From Erysipelotrichaceae bacterium NK3D112 (GTDB taxonomy: Bacteria; Bacillota_I; Bacilli_A; Erysipelotrichales; Erysipelotrichaceae), in contig JNJQ01000015.1 in NCBI GenBank assembly GCA_000701725.1, positions 1 through 64,000 on the forward strand: a stretch of DNA of 64,000 bases, written 5' to 3'. The notes below the pieces were generated by a model. The model was not told where the DNA came from. It saw nothing but the letters and a program-made list of their open reading frames with translations, and ran no database searches. Below are positions 26,337 through 34,517 of the stretch, in pieces. The translations under genes and the position numbers were made by a program. How positions within the stretch are numbered: the first letter of the stretch is position 1; every line of letters starts with the position of its first letter.

Positions 26337-28169
26337 TCACTCTTCTTCCTGTTTCTGCGGACCGTTATACTGCATGCACAGCATGGTCAGATCATCAAAC
26401 TGATCCGCGTCTTTGACAAATTCATCCACGGCAATCCGGATATTGCTCAGCGTGTCGACAACCGATGTGTCCGGATTCTGATTCAGCACCTCAAACACTC
26501 TGTCCGTGGTGAACATGGTGCCGTCTTTGGAGGCTGCTTCAGGCAGACCGTCCGTATAGATAAACATCTGTGTGCCCGGTTCCAGCTTCAAAGTGTATTC
26601 ATGGTATCTGACATTTTCGATCACGCCCAGCACGAAGCCGTGGCGGTCTCTGATCATTTCATATTTTCTGCCCGGATGGCGGATGTACGGATATTCATGA
26701 CCGGCATTGGCGGCGGTCAGCTCACCGGTTTCAAGATCAAGGACACCGAGCCATACCGTGACAAACATATCCTCCGGATTGTTGGCGCAGATCTGCTTAT
26801 TCACAATCTCCAGGGCTTTGGCGGGAGAGGGATGCGCGTTGACCACATTGCGGATGGTGATCATGGAGCTCATCATGAACAAAGCGCCGGAAATGCTCTT
26901 GCCGGAAACATCCGCAATCAAGAATGCCAGATGTGTGTCATCAATCAGGAAGAAATCATAGAAGTCGCCGCCGACCTCTTTGGCCGGATCCATGGCCGCA
27001 TACACATCAAATTCCTTCCGTTCGGGGAACGGCGGGAAGATATTGGGCAGCGTGTTTGCCTGGATTCTTGAAGCCAGCGAAAGCTCCGTGCTGATACGTT
27101 CTTTCTCAGCGGTGATCCTTTCGATTCTGCGCACATGGTTTTCAATCGCTGTGATCATCTCCATGACATCAACGGAAAGATCGCCGATCTCATTGCTTGA
27201 GCGGATCTGCGAAAGGTTTTCCAGAACTGCGTCGGCTTCTTTTGTCTCTCTGTAGGTGCGGATATTCTTCTGAACGATCTTCAGCGGCTTGAGCACGAAG
27301 AACTGGATCAATGCCAGACATGACAATGCCAGCATCAGCTGCACAAGGACCGTGAACACCATCCAGAATCCCGACAGATCCGCAATCTCCGCCTGCAGCC
27401 CCTGAAGACTGAATGTCAGACCGATGAAAGCCTCCTGCCCGTTCACATCACCAAGGTACATATAATAGTCAAGATAATTGCCTGCCAGTGCCAGAGCTCC
27501 GTTTTCGGCTCTGGCATTTTTCATCGCATTCATCTGCTGTTCGTTGTCTTTGACCGAGACGGTTGTGCCGAGCACGTATGCCTCCTCGTAGGATTCACCG
27601 CGCGGTTTTTCCTCGTCCCCGGCGCTGAACAGGAAGAATTGCGTTTTATAGTCTTCATCCGCGACCACCGCGAACAGATAATCAACACTGTATGCTTTCT
27701 TGATGGCGTTGATGCGGGTGATAAACCACGAATAGGCAACCTCCGCATAGAGCTTCTGATCCTCGCTGCTGAATGATTTCAGATCATTCTCATCCAGATA
27801 ATCCAGAGCAGTTTCAGGATGTCTTTGCGTCAGAAGCGCGGCTTTTTCTGCCGTCCGTGTGCCTTTCTGATAAGTGACATCATATTCAATATCCATTTCA
27901 TCGGCATGTTCATGCCAATACTCCAGCAGCCATTCATAAGCCGGATAGTCATGGATTGCTGATTCGGTTTCCACCGCAACGGCTGCCGCCTGGGTGCGGG
28001 TCTGTTCACGCACCGCGGTTGAGGAAATGATTCTCAGACTGACAAAGGCAATGATGCCGATCACAACCGCACTGAGCACGAAAAGAGCTGCGACTTCCCA
28101 GATCAGTGAGATTCTGGTTCTTTCTTTCAGCTTCCTGGTGCGGCTGCGGATCTTTTCAAGTGTGCTCAT
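26337..28169 (-). CDS. Membrane-anchored PP2C/SpoIIE-type serine/threonine phosphatase
   Basis: A 610-residue sensor phosphatase. A first membrane helix (about 24-47) and a second (about 275-297) enclose an extracytoplasmic domain of about 225 residues resembling a Cache-type sensor. Next come a HAMP-like linker with coiled coil (SSNEIGDLSVDVMEMITAIENHV) and a SpoIIE phosphatase domain whose metal aspartates lie in DPAKEVGGDFYDFF, FLIADVSGKSISGALFMM and IYTDGLPEA. Such proteins dephosphorylate anti-sigma-factor antagonists, but no such partner is nearby. The following small membrane protein is probably co-transcribed. Confidence 0.93.
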   Translation of the reverse strand: MSTLEKIRSRTRKLKERTRISLIWEVAALFVLSAVVIGIIAFVSLRIISSTAVREQTRTQAAAVAVETESAIHDYPAYEWLLEYWHEHADEMDIEYDVTYQKGTRTAEKAALLTQRHPETALDYLDENDLKSFSSEDQKLYAEVAYSWFITRINAIKKAYSVDYLFAVVADEDYKTQFFLFSAGDEEKPRGESYEEAYVLGTTVSVKDNEQQMNAMKNARAENGALALAGNYLDYYMYLGDVNGQEAFIGLTFSLQGLQAEIADLSGFWMVFTVLVQLMLALSCLALIQFFVLKPLKIVQKNIRTYRETKEADAVLENLSQIRSSNEIGDLSVDVMEMITAIENHVRRIERITAEKERISTELSLASRIQANTLPNIFPPFPERKEFDVYAAMDPAKEVGGDFYDFFLIDDTHLAFLIADVSGKSISGALFMMSSMITIRNVVNAHPSPAKALEIVNKQICANNPEDMFVTVWLGVLDLETGELTAANAGHEYPYIRHPGRKYEMIRDRHGFVLGVIENVRYHEYTLKLEPGTQMFIYTDGLPEAASKDGTMFTTDRVFEVLNQNPDTSVVDTLSNIRIAVDEFVKDADQFDDLTMLCMQYNGPQKQEEE

Positions 28170-28204
28170 ATCGTGTGTTCACCTGTATATTGATTAAGCT
28201 TCAA

Positions 28205-29251
28205 TCATTTCCCTTTCTTCACGGTATCTTCTTTGTAGATTGTCTGGAATTCATCTTTCATTGAAACGGTTGTCAGGCCCATTTCCTCACAGTCCTTCTG
28301 AAAAGACTTTGCGATTTCAATGTTTCCGTAATCACGCTCTGTGTCATCGCACAGCAGCATATATCCCCTGCCGCCGTGATTGAGCGCGTATTGAGCCATG
28401 GACAGATCGCCGGAACTGTTGCCGAACACCAGCAGCGGCGCTTTGCCGATTTCATCAATAATGGAAAATACCTTGTTTGTCTTCTGGTTCTTGGTGACAA
28501 GATTGCCTTCCATGAGAACCTTGTCATCTGCTTTGAACGAATAGCTTCTTCCCTGCTTGTCCCCCTGTCCGGAAGCTTCGAGAGAGAAGGTGCTGCCGAT
28601 CACGTTTTCCGAAGGAACCCATTCATCCAGAGTTCCCTCAATCACTTCCCTGACCTGGGCACGTTCCGAACCGGAGCTGATGAAGATTTTAAATCCATTG
28701 TCATGAAGATATTCGACCAATGAGACCATGGGCAGATAGAAGCCTTCCCCATAGGTCATGTTTTCAAATCCGAATGCCGGCTCAGCCATATAGTCACGCA
28801 CATAATCCCGGTATTCCTCCACGCTCATGCCGGCGAACGTCTCCGCCTCCATCTGGGCGGTGGAACGCGGTGAATCAGGTTCGGGCTCATGGTTCTGCGC
28901 GGCCTTTTCAAAAGCTTCGGCATATTCACGCACATCATCGGCTGGAGTGTAGGTCTCATCATGAAGCACTCTGTGCATGAACAGGCAGTTGTCAAAATAT
29001 GTCGGGAACAGTTCCCCGAACAGCGTTCCGTCAAAATCAAAGACGGCGATTCTGTCCGCTTCCGGCACAAATGTGTCCGCCTTTTCGGCCGTGACGGATT
29101 CCACGTAATCCATGATTGAAATCATCGCCGGTGAATTCTCTGTCCAATAGGGTATGGTCTTAACGGCTTCTGTTTCTTCCGGCGCCTTTTTGCATGCCGT
29201 GGCAAAGCAGAGGCAGAGGGCCAGTACATATACGGGTTTTCTCATTTTCAT
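28205..29251 (-). CDS. HAD-superfamily phosphatase lipoprotein
   Basis: A 348-residue extracytoplasmic HAD hydrolase. The N terminus MKMRKPVYVLALCLCFATAC is a lipoprotein signal with Cys20. Motif I is IAVFDFDGTLFGE, motif II lies in KIFISSGSERAQ, motif III involves VTKNQKTNK, and motif IV is LLVFGNSSGDLSMAQ. The layout is like phosphoserine-phosphatase-type HADs, here exported and membrane-anchored. It may scavenge phosphate from organic phosphate esters outside the cell; the substrate is not inferable. AGGACGATTTGCAGCC precedes the ATG. The PP2C gene follows after 35 bases. Confidence 0.88.
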   Translation of the reverse strand: MKMRKPVYVLALCLCFATACKKAPEETEAVKTIPYWTENSPAMISIMDYVESVTAEKADTFVPEADRIAVFDFDGTLFGELFPTYFDNCLFMHRVLHDETYTPADDVREYAEAFEKAAQNHEPEPDSPRSTAQMEAETFAGMSVEEYRDYVRDYMAEPAFGFENMTYGEGFYLPMVSLVEYLHDNGFKIFISSGSERAQVREVIEGTLDEWVPSENVIGSTFSLEASGQGDKQGRSYSFKADDKVLMEGNLVTKNQKTNKVFSIIDEIGKAPLLVFGNSSGDLSMAQYALNHGGRGYMLLCDDTERDYGNIEIAKSFQKDCEEMGLTTVSMKDEFQTIYKEDTVKKGK

Positions 29252-29317
29252 GGCTGCAAATCGTCCTTTCTATGATGATATCAGAGTCAGGCAGATGAAG
29301 GGAATCAGCTGTTTTGC

Positions 29318-29659
29318 TCATGCCTTCGGCTCGCGGTGGGCTTCTCCCCAGTCGCACATCTGATCCAGAATCGGAATCAGGGATTTCCCTTTCTCACTCA
29401 GTCTGTATTCAACCTTCGGAGGAATCTGGGCATACTCCTTCCGGATGATCAGTCCGTCCGCCTCCAGCGCTTTCAGGGTATTGCTCAATGTCTTGAAAGA
29501 AACATCGCCGATATAGCGTTTCATCTCATTGAAGCGCACAACCTCATAGCAGGAAAGCGTGTAAAGAATAAACATTTTGTATTTGCCCTGGATCAGGGAC
29601 ATCGTATAGTTGAAGCCGGTATCCTCCAGCCTGTGATCCGCGATGCATTCAATGGACAT
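29318..29659 (-). CDS. HxlR-family transcriptional regulator
   Basis: A 113-residue winged-helix regulator. The family signature is obvious: IQGKYKMFILYTLSC, VRFNEMKRYIGDVSFKTLSNTLKALEADGLIIRKEY, PPKVEYRLSEKGKSL and LDQMCDWGE. It is transcribed divergently from the flavin reductase gene at 29789 and probably controls it in response to redox or electrophile signals, as other HxlR members do. CGGAGGAAAGCAAT precedes the ATG. Confidence 0.95.
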   Translation of the reverse strand: MSIECIADHRLEDTGFNYTMSLIQGKYKMFILYTLSCYEVVRFNEMKRYIGDVSFKTLSNTLKALEADGLIIRKEYAQIPPKVEYRLSEKGKSLIPILDQMCDWGEAHREPKA

Positions 29660-29677
29660 ATTGCTTTCCTCCGGGAT

Positions 29678-29702
29678 AGTATATTACTTTAATGTTCGTA
29701 CT
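29678..29702. promoter_or_regulatory. Candidate HxlR operator
   Basis: A 25-bp imperfect dyad begins AGTA and ends TACT, between the divergent HxlR and flavin reductase genes. The AGTA/TACT ends resemble other HxlR sites. It abuts the plus-strand -35 box. Confidence 0.35.
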
Positions 29703-29731
29703 TGCCATCAGTTTATCATTTAAACTACATT
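29702..29731 (+). promoter_or_regulatory. Candidate promoter of the flavin reductase gene
   Basis: TTGCCA (29702-29707) and TACATT (29726-29731) are 18 bases apart, 58 bases before the start codon. Confidence 0.4.
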
Positions 29732-29788
29732 TATTATGCAATATTTAATGAACAGACAAATTGCTTTGATCAGGAAGGAGAAAAGATC

Positions 29789-30361
29789 ATGAAAAAAGAT
29801 TTGGGTCTGGTTCAGGCAGTCTACCCGATGCCGGTGCTGATGGTTGCGGCCTATGATGAAAACGGAAAAGTCAATGCGATGAATGTGGCATGGGGACAGA
29901 TCTGCGATGATGACAAGATCATCCTCTTCATCGGGGAAGGAAAGAAAACATGGCTGAATATCAAAGCCAGCAAGGCCTTCACTGTATCCCTGGCTGACAG
30001 AGATCATATGAAAGAAGCTGATTTCCTTGGCATCGCCACCGGAAATAAAATGGAAGACAAATTCGAGCGTACCGGTCTGCATGCAAAAAAGAGCGACAAG
30101 GTGAACGCTCCCATCATCGATGAGTTCCCGGTTGTCATGGAATGCGAGCTGCTTGAATTCCTCAACAGCGACTATGTGTCAGGCGTTGTCGGAAAGATTG
30201 TCAACGTGAAAGCCGAGGAAGCGGTTCTGGATGAAAACGGCAAGGTTGATCCTTCCAGGCTGAACGCGCTGATTTTCGATCAGTTCCGCAACGGATATTA
30301 TGTGAGCGGCGAAAAGGTCGGCCAGGCATGGAATGCCGGCGTGCCGCTGATGAGAAAATAA
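29789..30361 (+). CDS. Flavin reductase/flavoredoxin-like FMN protein
   Basis: A 190-residue FMN-binding split-barrel protein of the flavin reductase-like family. PMPVLMVAAYDENGKVNAMNVAWG is the FMN-binding N-terminal part, and CELLEFLNSDYVSGVVGKIVNV the later conserved strand. The true ATG at 29789 is fixed by AGGAAGGAGAAAAGATC; 29 upstream codons overlap the promoter. It is divergent from an HxlR regulator, a common pairing for redox enzymes. It likely transfers electrons or reduces flavin in the cytoplasm. Confidence 0.92.
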   Translation: MKKDLGLVQAVYPMPVLMVAAYDENGKVNAMNVAWGQICDDDKIILFIGEGKKTWLNIKASKAFTVSLADRDHMKEADFLGIATGNKMEDKFERTGLHAKKSDKVNAPIIDEFPVVMECELLEFLNSDYVSGVVGKIVNVKAEEAVLDENGKVDPSRLNALIFDQFRNGYYVSGEKVGQAWNAGVPLMRK

Positions 30362-30376
30362 TCACTGCACACTGAA

Positions 30377-30424
30377 CAAAGACGACAGGCAGAAACATTT
30401 CTGCATATCGTCTTTTCTTTTTTC
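30377..30424 (+). terminator. Terminator of the flavin reductase gene
   Basis: An AAAGACGA/TCGTCTTT outer stem encloses an inner GCAGAAA/TTTCTGC stem and is followed by a T/C tract with TTTTTT. Confidence 0.65.
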
Positions 30425-30486
30425 TTGCATACCGGCAACTGAAAAGACAGCTGTCCGCTGTCTTCGAAATTCATTAACCGGATTGT

Positions 30487-30903
30487 TTAAGGTTTTACAA
30501 CCTCAATCTTTACGGTTCCTTTGGTTTTTCCTTCGGCTGTCACCAGCATTGCATAATCACCTTCCGGCAGGGTGAATGATGATGAATCCTGTCCGGTCAG
30601 ATTGAGGGTCGTAATAACATTGCCGATGATGACATCCTCGGGCGTGTCCGGATCGCCGAGAATCACCGTGGCTTCCGCAAACTCGAGCTTCATTGTGCCT
30701 TCACTCAGATCCGCATTGACATTCACGATTCTGTCCTTGCCCACACCGAATTCAAACGACTCGCCGTACTTTCCGTCAACCGCGTCGATCTCAATGGTGT
30801 ATTTGTCAAATCCGCCGCTGAATACAATCGTTCCGCCGCTGCAGCCGCCCGCAAGCATTGCAAAGAACGCCATGATCAATACAAATACCTTTGCTTTCCT
30901 CAT
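30487..30903 (-). CDS. Small secreted lipoprotein, unknown function
   Basis: A 138-residue protein with signal peptide MRKAKVFVLIMAFFAMLAGG followed by Cys21 (lipobox LAGGC). The mature part is beta-strand-rich (TIVFSGGFDKYTIEIDAVDG, then KLEFAEATVILGD and TLPEGDYAMLVTAEGKTKG), suggesting an Ig-like or jelly-roll domain. The start at 30903 follows GAAGGAGAAAACCAGT. It stands alone between convergent and tandem neighbours. I do not recognise a named family. Confidence 0.75.
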   Translation of the reverse strand: MRKAKVFVLIMAFFAMLAGGCSGGTIVFSGGFDKYTIEIDAVDGKYGESFEFGVGKDRIVNVNADLSEGTMKLEFAEATVILGDPDTPEDVIIGNVITTLNLTGQDSSSFTLPEGDYAMLVTAEGKTKGTVKIEVVKP

Positions 30904-31058
30904 ACTGGTTTTCTCCTTCGATAATTCTATCCTAGCAGACGGATCGCGCCTGTGTACAGGCGTGTTTTCCATACATTTTTTTTGCAGGAAACGAAGGATT
31001 GCGGATGAAAACCTCTGTCTGCAGCTGATCCTTAAGCAGAGGTTTCAGTCATTCTGTC

Positions 31059-31664
31059 TCACCAGATTTCCTCGGCGGTTTCATTGAACGTTGCCTGTCT
31101 TGCGCATTCTTCGCTCAGCTGCGGATAGACATCCGCAATCTTTTCCAGAACGGCTTTTCGATAAAGCGGATAGGCGAAGGAAATTCCCGTTTTGCCTTTG
31201 ACTGAAAACAGGAATGAGTCATACTCGGTCAGATTGTGACGGATGTAATTGACCGTCCAGCGCTCAACCGTTTTCTCATCCGGGTTGAACTGCGTGTTGT
31301 CCCATTGCCCGGTGATGAGATACCAGTTTCGTGTTGCGCCCAATGCGCGTCTGGTAACCTTCTGGAAATCCATTTTCTTCACTCTGATATTTCCGATTGC
31401 GCTGGTGAGAATTGTCTTCATTTTTTCCTGCTTTGTCTTCACTGCCCGCTGCGCTCTTTCCTGATGCGGTTTCCTTCTTTCAACACGCTCCAGAAAAGCC
31501 TGTTTCTTCTCCGCCTGTGTCACATCGCTTTCCTTCCAGCGGTACATCTTCATGCGGCGGCAGTGCGGATTGACGGAAATCTCCGGATCCGGAAGCATTT
31601 CCCGCATCATCGCTTCCGTCCAGCCTCTTTGTTTCAGTTCGGTTTTTGTCAGATATCGTTCCAT
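31059..31664 (-). CDS. Hypothetical protein, basic and helical
   Basis: A 201-residue soluble protein I do not recognise. It opens with MERYLTKTELKQRGWTEAMM, reminiscent of short helical DNA- or RNA-binding regions. It has a highly basic coiled segment (residues about 50-90, KKQAFLERVERRKPHQERAQ) and a C-terminal domain with aromatic residues. GGAGGTTACGAACCGA precedes the ATG, so it is very likely translated. The spacer 31665-31906 downstream of the ZIP gene holds a GCCGCC-type imperfect hairpin (31770-31798) and nothing else recognisable. Confidence 0.65.
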   Translation of the reverse strand: MERYLTKTELKQRGWTEAMMREMLPDPEISVNPHCRRMKMYRWKESDVTQAEKKQAFLERVERRKPHQERAQRAVKTKQEKMKTILTSAIGNIRVKKMDFQKVTRRALGATRNWYLITGQWDNTQFNPDEKTVERWTVNYIRHNLTEYDSFLFSVKGKTGISFAYPLYRKAVLEKIADVYPQLSEECARQATFNETAEEIW

Positions 31665-31906
31665 TCGGTTCGTAACCTCCCTGATTCTTTATTGTTCAGA
31701 ATGCTGAAGTTTCTCCGGTACGGTCTGATTTTTTCTGCAGGATTATTATCTGATTCAGAGCGCAATAAAGACCGCCCATCTGAGTGACAGGCGGCCGGCT
31801 GTGAAAACTCCGGTGCTTTCGTTCCGATATCCAGTATTTCTGAAACCCTCCCTATTCTTTGAGATCCATGATTATTGGACCGCGGTTATACCGTGTTTTG
31901 CACTTC

Positions 31907-32686
31907 TCATCCCAGTGCGACATCCAGGATCATCATCAGAACAAATCCCAGTGAAAATGCGATCGTCCCGATATTGGAGTGTTCTCCTTCGGACATCTCC
32001 GGAATCAGTTCCTCCACAACCACATAAAACATGGCGCCAGCGGCAAAAGCCAGCATGTACGGCAGAATGGATGTCACCGCGCTTGCGGCCGCTATGGTGA
32101 TCAGCGATGCGACCGGCTCCACAGCTCCTGAGAGCACCCCGTACCAGAATGTTTTGATCTTCGGCATTCCGGATGCACGAAGAGGCATGGATACGATTGC
32201 GCCTTCCGGGAAATTCTGTAATGCAATACCCACTGCCAGGGCAAATGCGGCTGTCTGGCTGACACCTGTTTCACCGGCTGCCCAGCCTGCATATACGACG
32301 CCGACCGCCATTCCTTCGGGAATATTATGGAGTGTGACCGCGAGGATCAGTTTTGTCGTCCGTTTCAGACTGCTTTTCGGACCCTCCGTCTGTTCATCCA
32401 TGTGCATATGCGGCGTCACTGTATCCAGAAACAGCAGGAAGCCGACACCGGCCAGGAAGCCCACTGCTGCCGGAATAAACGAAAGCTTTCCCATATCTGC
32501 GGAACTTTCCAGTGCCGGGGCAAGAAGGCTCCAGAATGAAGCCGCGACCATCACGCCGGCAGCGAATCCCGTCAGCATACGCTGGATACTGTCGGATATT
32601 TTATCTTTCAGTACGAACACCATTGCCGCGCCAAGACTCGTTCCCAGAAACGGCAGCAGAATGCCCGTCATAATCTGTGTGTTCAT
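31907..32686 (-). CDS. ZIP family divalent metal transporter
   Basis: A 259-residue ZIP (ZupT/GufA-like) protein with eight predicted helices. The two metal-binding helices carry the hallmark motifs LHNIPEGMAVG (helix IV) and LQNFPEGAIVS (helix V), and the variable His-rich loop is TPHMHMDEQTEG. It would import zinc, iron or manganese. AAGGAGTAACT precedes the ATG. The metal-related neighbour is the P-type ATPase at 34518, but a terminator at 33083 separates them. Confidence 0.95.
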   Translation of the reverse strand: MNTQIMTGILLPFLGTSLGAAMVFVLKDKISDSIQRMLTGFAAGVMVAASFWSLLAPALESSADMGKLSFIPAAVGFLAGVGFLLFLDTVTPHMHMDEQTEGPKSSLKRTTKLILAVTLHNIPEGMAVGVVYAGWAAGETGVSQTAAFALAVGIALQNFPEGAIVSMPLRASGMPKIKTFWYGVLSGAVEPVASLITIAAASAVTSILPYMLAFAAGAMFYVVVEELIPEMSEGEHSNIGTIAFSLGFVLMMILDVALG

Positions 32687-32705
32687 AGTTACTCCTTAAC
32701 AAACA

Positions 32706-32735
32706 GCTCCCCACCGCCATCTGGAAGTGAGGAGC
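32706..32735 (-). terminator. Hairpin after the rubredoxin remnant
   Basis: On the minus strand AGCTCCTCAC pairs with GTGGGGAGCT (one G-T pair), followed by GTTTGTT. It lies 20 bases before the ZIP start codon. Confidence 0.5.
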
Positions 32736-32773
32736 TTCTTTCTGCCTGTCAGGCATTTTCTTCTGCCGCAGCC

Positions 32774-32990
32774 TCAGATGGATCTGAACTGATCTTTCCC
32801 TTTGCGGCAGCGCGGACATTTCCAGTCTTCAGGAAGATCTTCAAACTCTGTTCCGGATCTATACCATGTATCGGATCCCCTTTTTGAGGATCGCAGACAC
32901 AGCCGCAGTGCTCTTCTTCGGCTTCCACGAATTCTTCAGCCAGCTTTCTTGTTACAGCATCATCATCAAATGGATTCAGGATGGTCATCT
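32774..32990 (-). pseudogene. Frameshifted, degenerate rubredoxin
   Basis: Read on the minus strand, the segment gives [18 protein letters not shown], then after a one-base shift near 32852-32856 [20 protein letters not shown] and a stop at 32774. This matches rubredoxin (C-G-Y-V-Y-D-P-x-K-G-D-P ... G-T-x-F-E-D-L-P-x-D-W-x-C-P-x-C). The first cysteine of the first C-x2-C pair appears replaced (AEEEHCG), and the frame is broken. A single missing G in CCGGGAACA would explain the shift. The open frame itself (32749-33099) encodes no known protein. The upstream limit is uncertain. Confidence 0.7.
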
Positions 32991-33082
32991 GACAAAAGAT
33001 GACGCCGCTGCGCTTCTGACAGACATCATGCTGCATGTTCCGTCTGATATTTCGGCTCAGTTCAAATAATGTCCATATCTTC

Positions 33083-33117
33083 AAAAGCAAATGACTCACG
33101 TGCGTTTGCTTTTTTTT
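33083..33117. terminator. Bidirectional terminator at the end of the long operon
   Basis: AAAAGCAAA (33083-33091) pairs imperfectly with TTTGCTTTT (33105-33113), with seven T following on the plus strand and four on the minus. It lies 32 bases after the last gene of the 33149-43881 operon. Confidence 0.65.
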
Positions 33118-33148
33118 ATGACTGTTAACGGCAGGTTAATCATGCCTT

Positions 33149-33628
33149 TTACGGCAGCATTATCACAATCGCGGCTGCAATTGCCGCACCCGCAAACCAG
33201 ACAAGTGTCAGGATCGCGCGTTTCTTCAGAACCTGCGCCCAGGTCTGAACGAATGGTATGCTTTCGGTGCCCGGAATAACCCAGAACCGGCTGTGTCCGA
33301 CCCAGAGGCGGTCAATCACAATTCCGTCATACCAGTTCATGACTTCGAGAATGAGCAGTGCCTGCAGATATGCCTGTTTGAAATGATGCACATCATTCCA
33401 GTAACGGATGATGACGATCAGGGCTGATGCCATTACTGCAATGAAGATGATCATGAAGCGTTTCCTTTTCACTGTCACCGTTTCGCGATCTGTCATTCCA
33501 AGCTCATATACCTTCTTACGGACCGGTTCCGGATAGAAATATAATCCGTTCAATGCATTGTTTCCGACGGCGACTTTCACCATCAGCGTAAACAGCACAC
33601 AGTACAGAACCATCTGAATCACAAGCAT
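33149..33628 (-). CDS. Small membrane protein, paralogue of the one at 39060
   Basis: A 159-residue protein with four hydrophobic segments (about 3-22, 58-77, 86-103 and 135-158). Its central part, LLILEVMNWYDGIVIDRLWVG, aligns in layout with TIYKAYDMVFFDWFLLCRFG of the protein at 39060-39557: both have a YD-x4-D motif after helix 3, then an aromatic loop and a final helix after a K/R-rich turn. I do not know a name for this family. It is the last gene of the operon and follows an ATC-hydrolase-like gene by 50 bases; its paralogue likewise neighbours such a gene. Confidence 0.75.
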   Translation of the reverse strand: MLVIQMVLYCVLFTLMVKVAVGNNALNGLYFYPEPVRKKVYELGMTDRETVTVKRKRFMIIFIAVMASALIVIIRYWNDVHHFKQAYLQALLILEVMNWYDGIVIDRLWVGHSRFWVIPGTESIPFVQTWAQVLKKRAILTLVWFAGAAIAAAIVIMLP

Positions 33629-33678
33629 TTTTTACCTCCGTACGCCATGAAGATCATATCTGCTTTCTTTTTCTGCGC

Positions 33679-34398
33679 TCACCCCTGTTTCTTCACACTG
33701 AGCAGAAGTCCGTTTTCCGCTCTGCAAAGCGCATACCCGGCCGCGAGCGGATTTCTGTCACCGACGATGCAGTAGTCACAGCACCCGGACGTCATGCATG
33801 TCCCCTCTCTGATCAAAGACGCATGAAGTGCCTGCATGGCCAGATGGTCGCAATTGCAAAGAACCGGCAGCATATCCTCCATGTGATGACGTTTTGCGAA
33901 TTGTGCGTTTGGACATTGGGTAAAGCTGTAACGGACAATACCGTTTTCTTTGTCATAGGAAAAGTACCCCATGCGGAAGGATTCCGGAAACTGTCTGATC
34001 TCTTCGACACGGATATCATTTGTCTTCCGGAAAATCCAGGCGGCCAGCCGGTTATCAAGCTTCCGGTTCAGATTGAAGATTCTGCCCAATGTATCGAAGG
34101 AACCGAAAAAGCTCCTGTATATATCCTTCTGAACCGCTTCAAGAGGCGGTTTGTCAGGGATGATTGCATACCATGCAAAAATCAGAATCGGATCATAAAT
34201 GCTGTCCGTTATCTTCAACCCGGCCAGTGCCGGTTCATCCTTCAGATATTCGCAATACTGCAGCTGCACTTTTTCCCAGAGCTCATCTGCCGTCTTTTCG
34301 TCATAATAACGACGCAGAAGCTTCCGGACACATTTTTCGGCATTCCTGGAATAGACCTTGTGTTTTGTGAGATCGATGGGAAGATCTTTGGTTTTCAT
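33679..34398 (-). CDS. ATC-hydrolase-like family protein 1
   Basis: A 239-residue cytoplasmic protein in the same family as those at 37761, 38404 and 41117. It has the conserved C-terminal order: hydrophobic stretch with MLPVLCNCDHLAMQAL (C-x2-D), then about 16 residues, then EGTCMTSGCCDYCIV (T-x4-G-x-CD-[YF]). The N-terminal helical region includes LRRYYDEKTADELWEKVQLQY and the middle DPILIFAWYAII. AAGGAGGCAGTGATC fixes the ATG at 34398. The family name comes from a Pseudomonas enzyme opening a thiazoline ring; whether this protein does so is unknown. It is more divergent than the other three. Confidence 0.65.
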   Translation of the reverse strand: MKTKDLPIDLTKHKVYSRNAEKCVRKLLRRYYDEKTADELWEKVQLQYCEYLKDEPALAGLKITDSIYDPILIFAWYAIIPDKPPLEAVQKDIYRSFFGSFDTLGRIFNLNRKLDNRLAAWIFRKTNDIRVEEIRQFPESFRMGYFSYDKENGIVRYSFTQCPNAQFAKRHHMEDMLPVLCNCDHLAMQALHASLIREGTCMTSGCCDYCIVGDRNPLAAGYALCRAENGLLLSVKKQG

Positions 34399-34517
34399 GA
34401 TCACTGCCTCCTTACGCGAGAAAGCGGCGGCTTCTTCCTGTGCCATTCTGTTTCTGCAGATCATACAGACCAAAGATGTGCATTCATGGCAGAAGCCGGG
34501 AAGAAGTTGCGCTCTGT

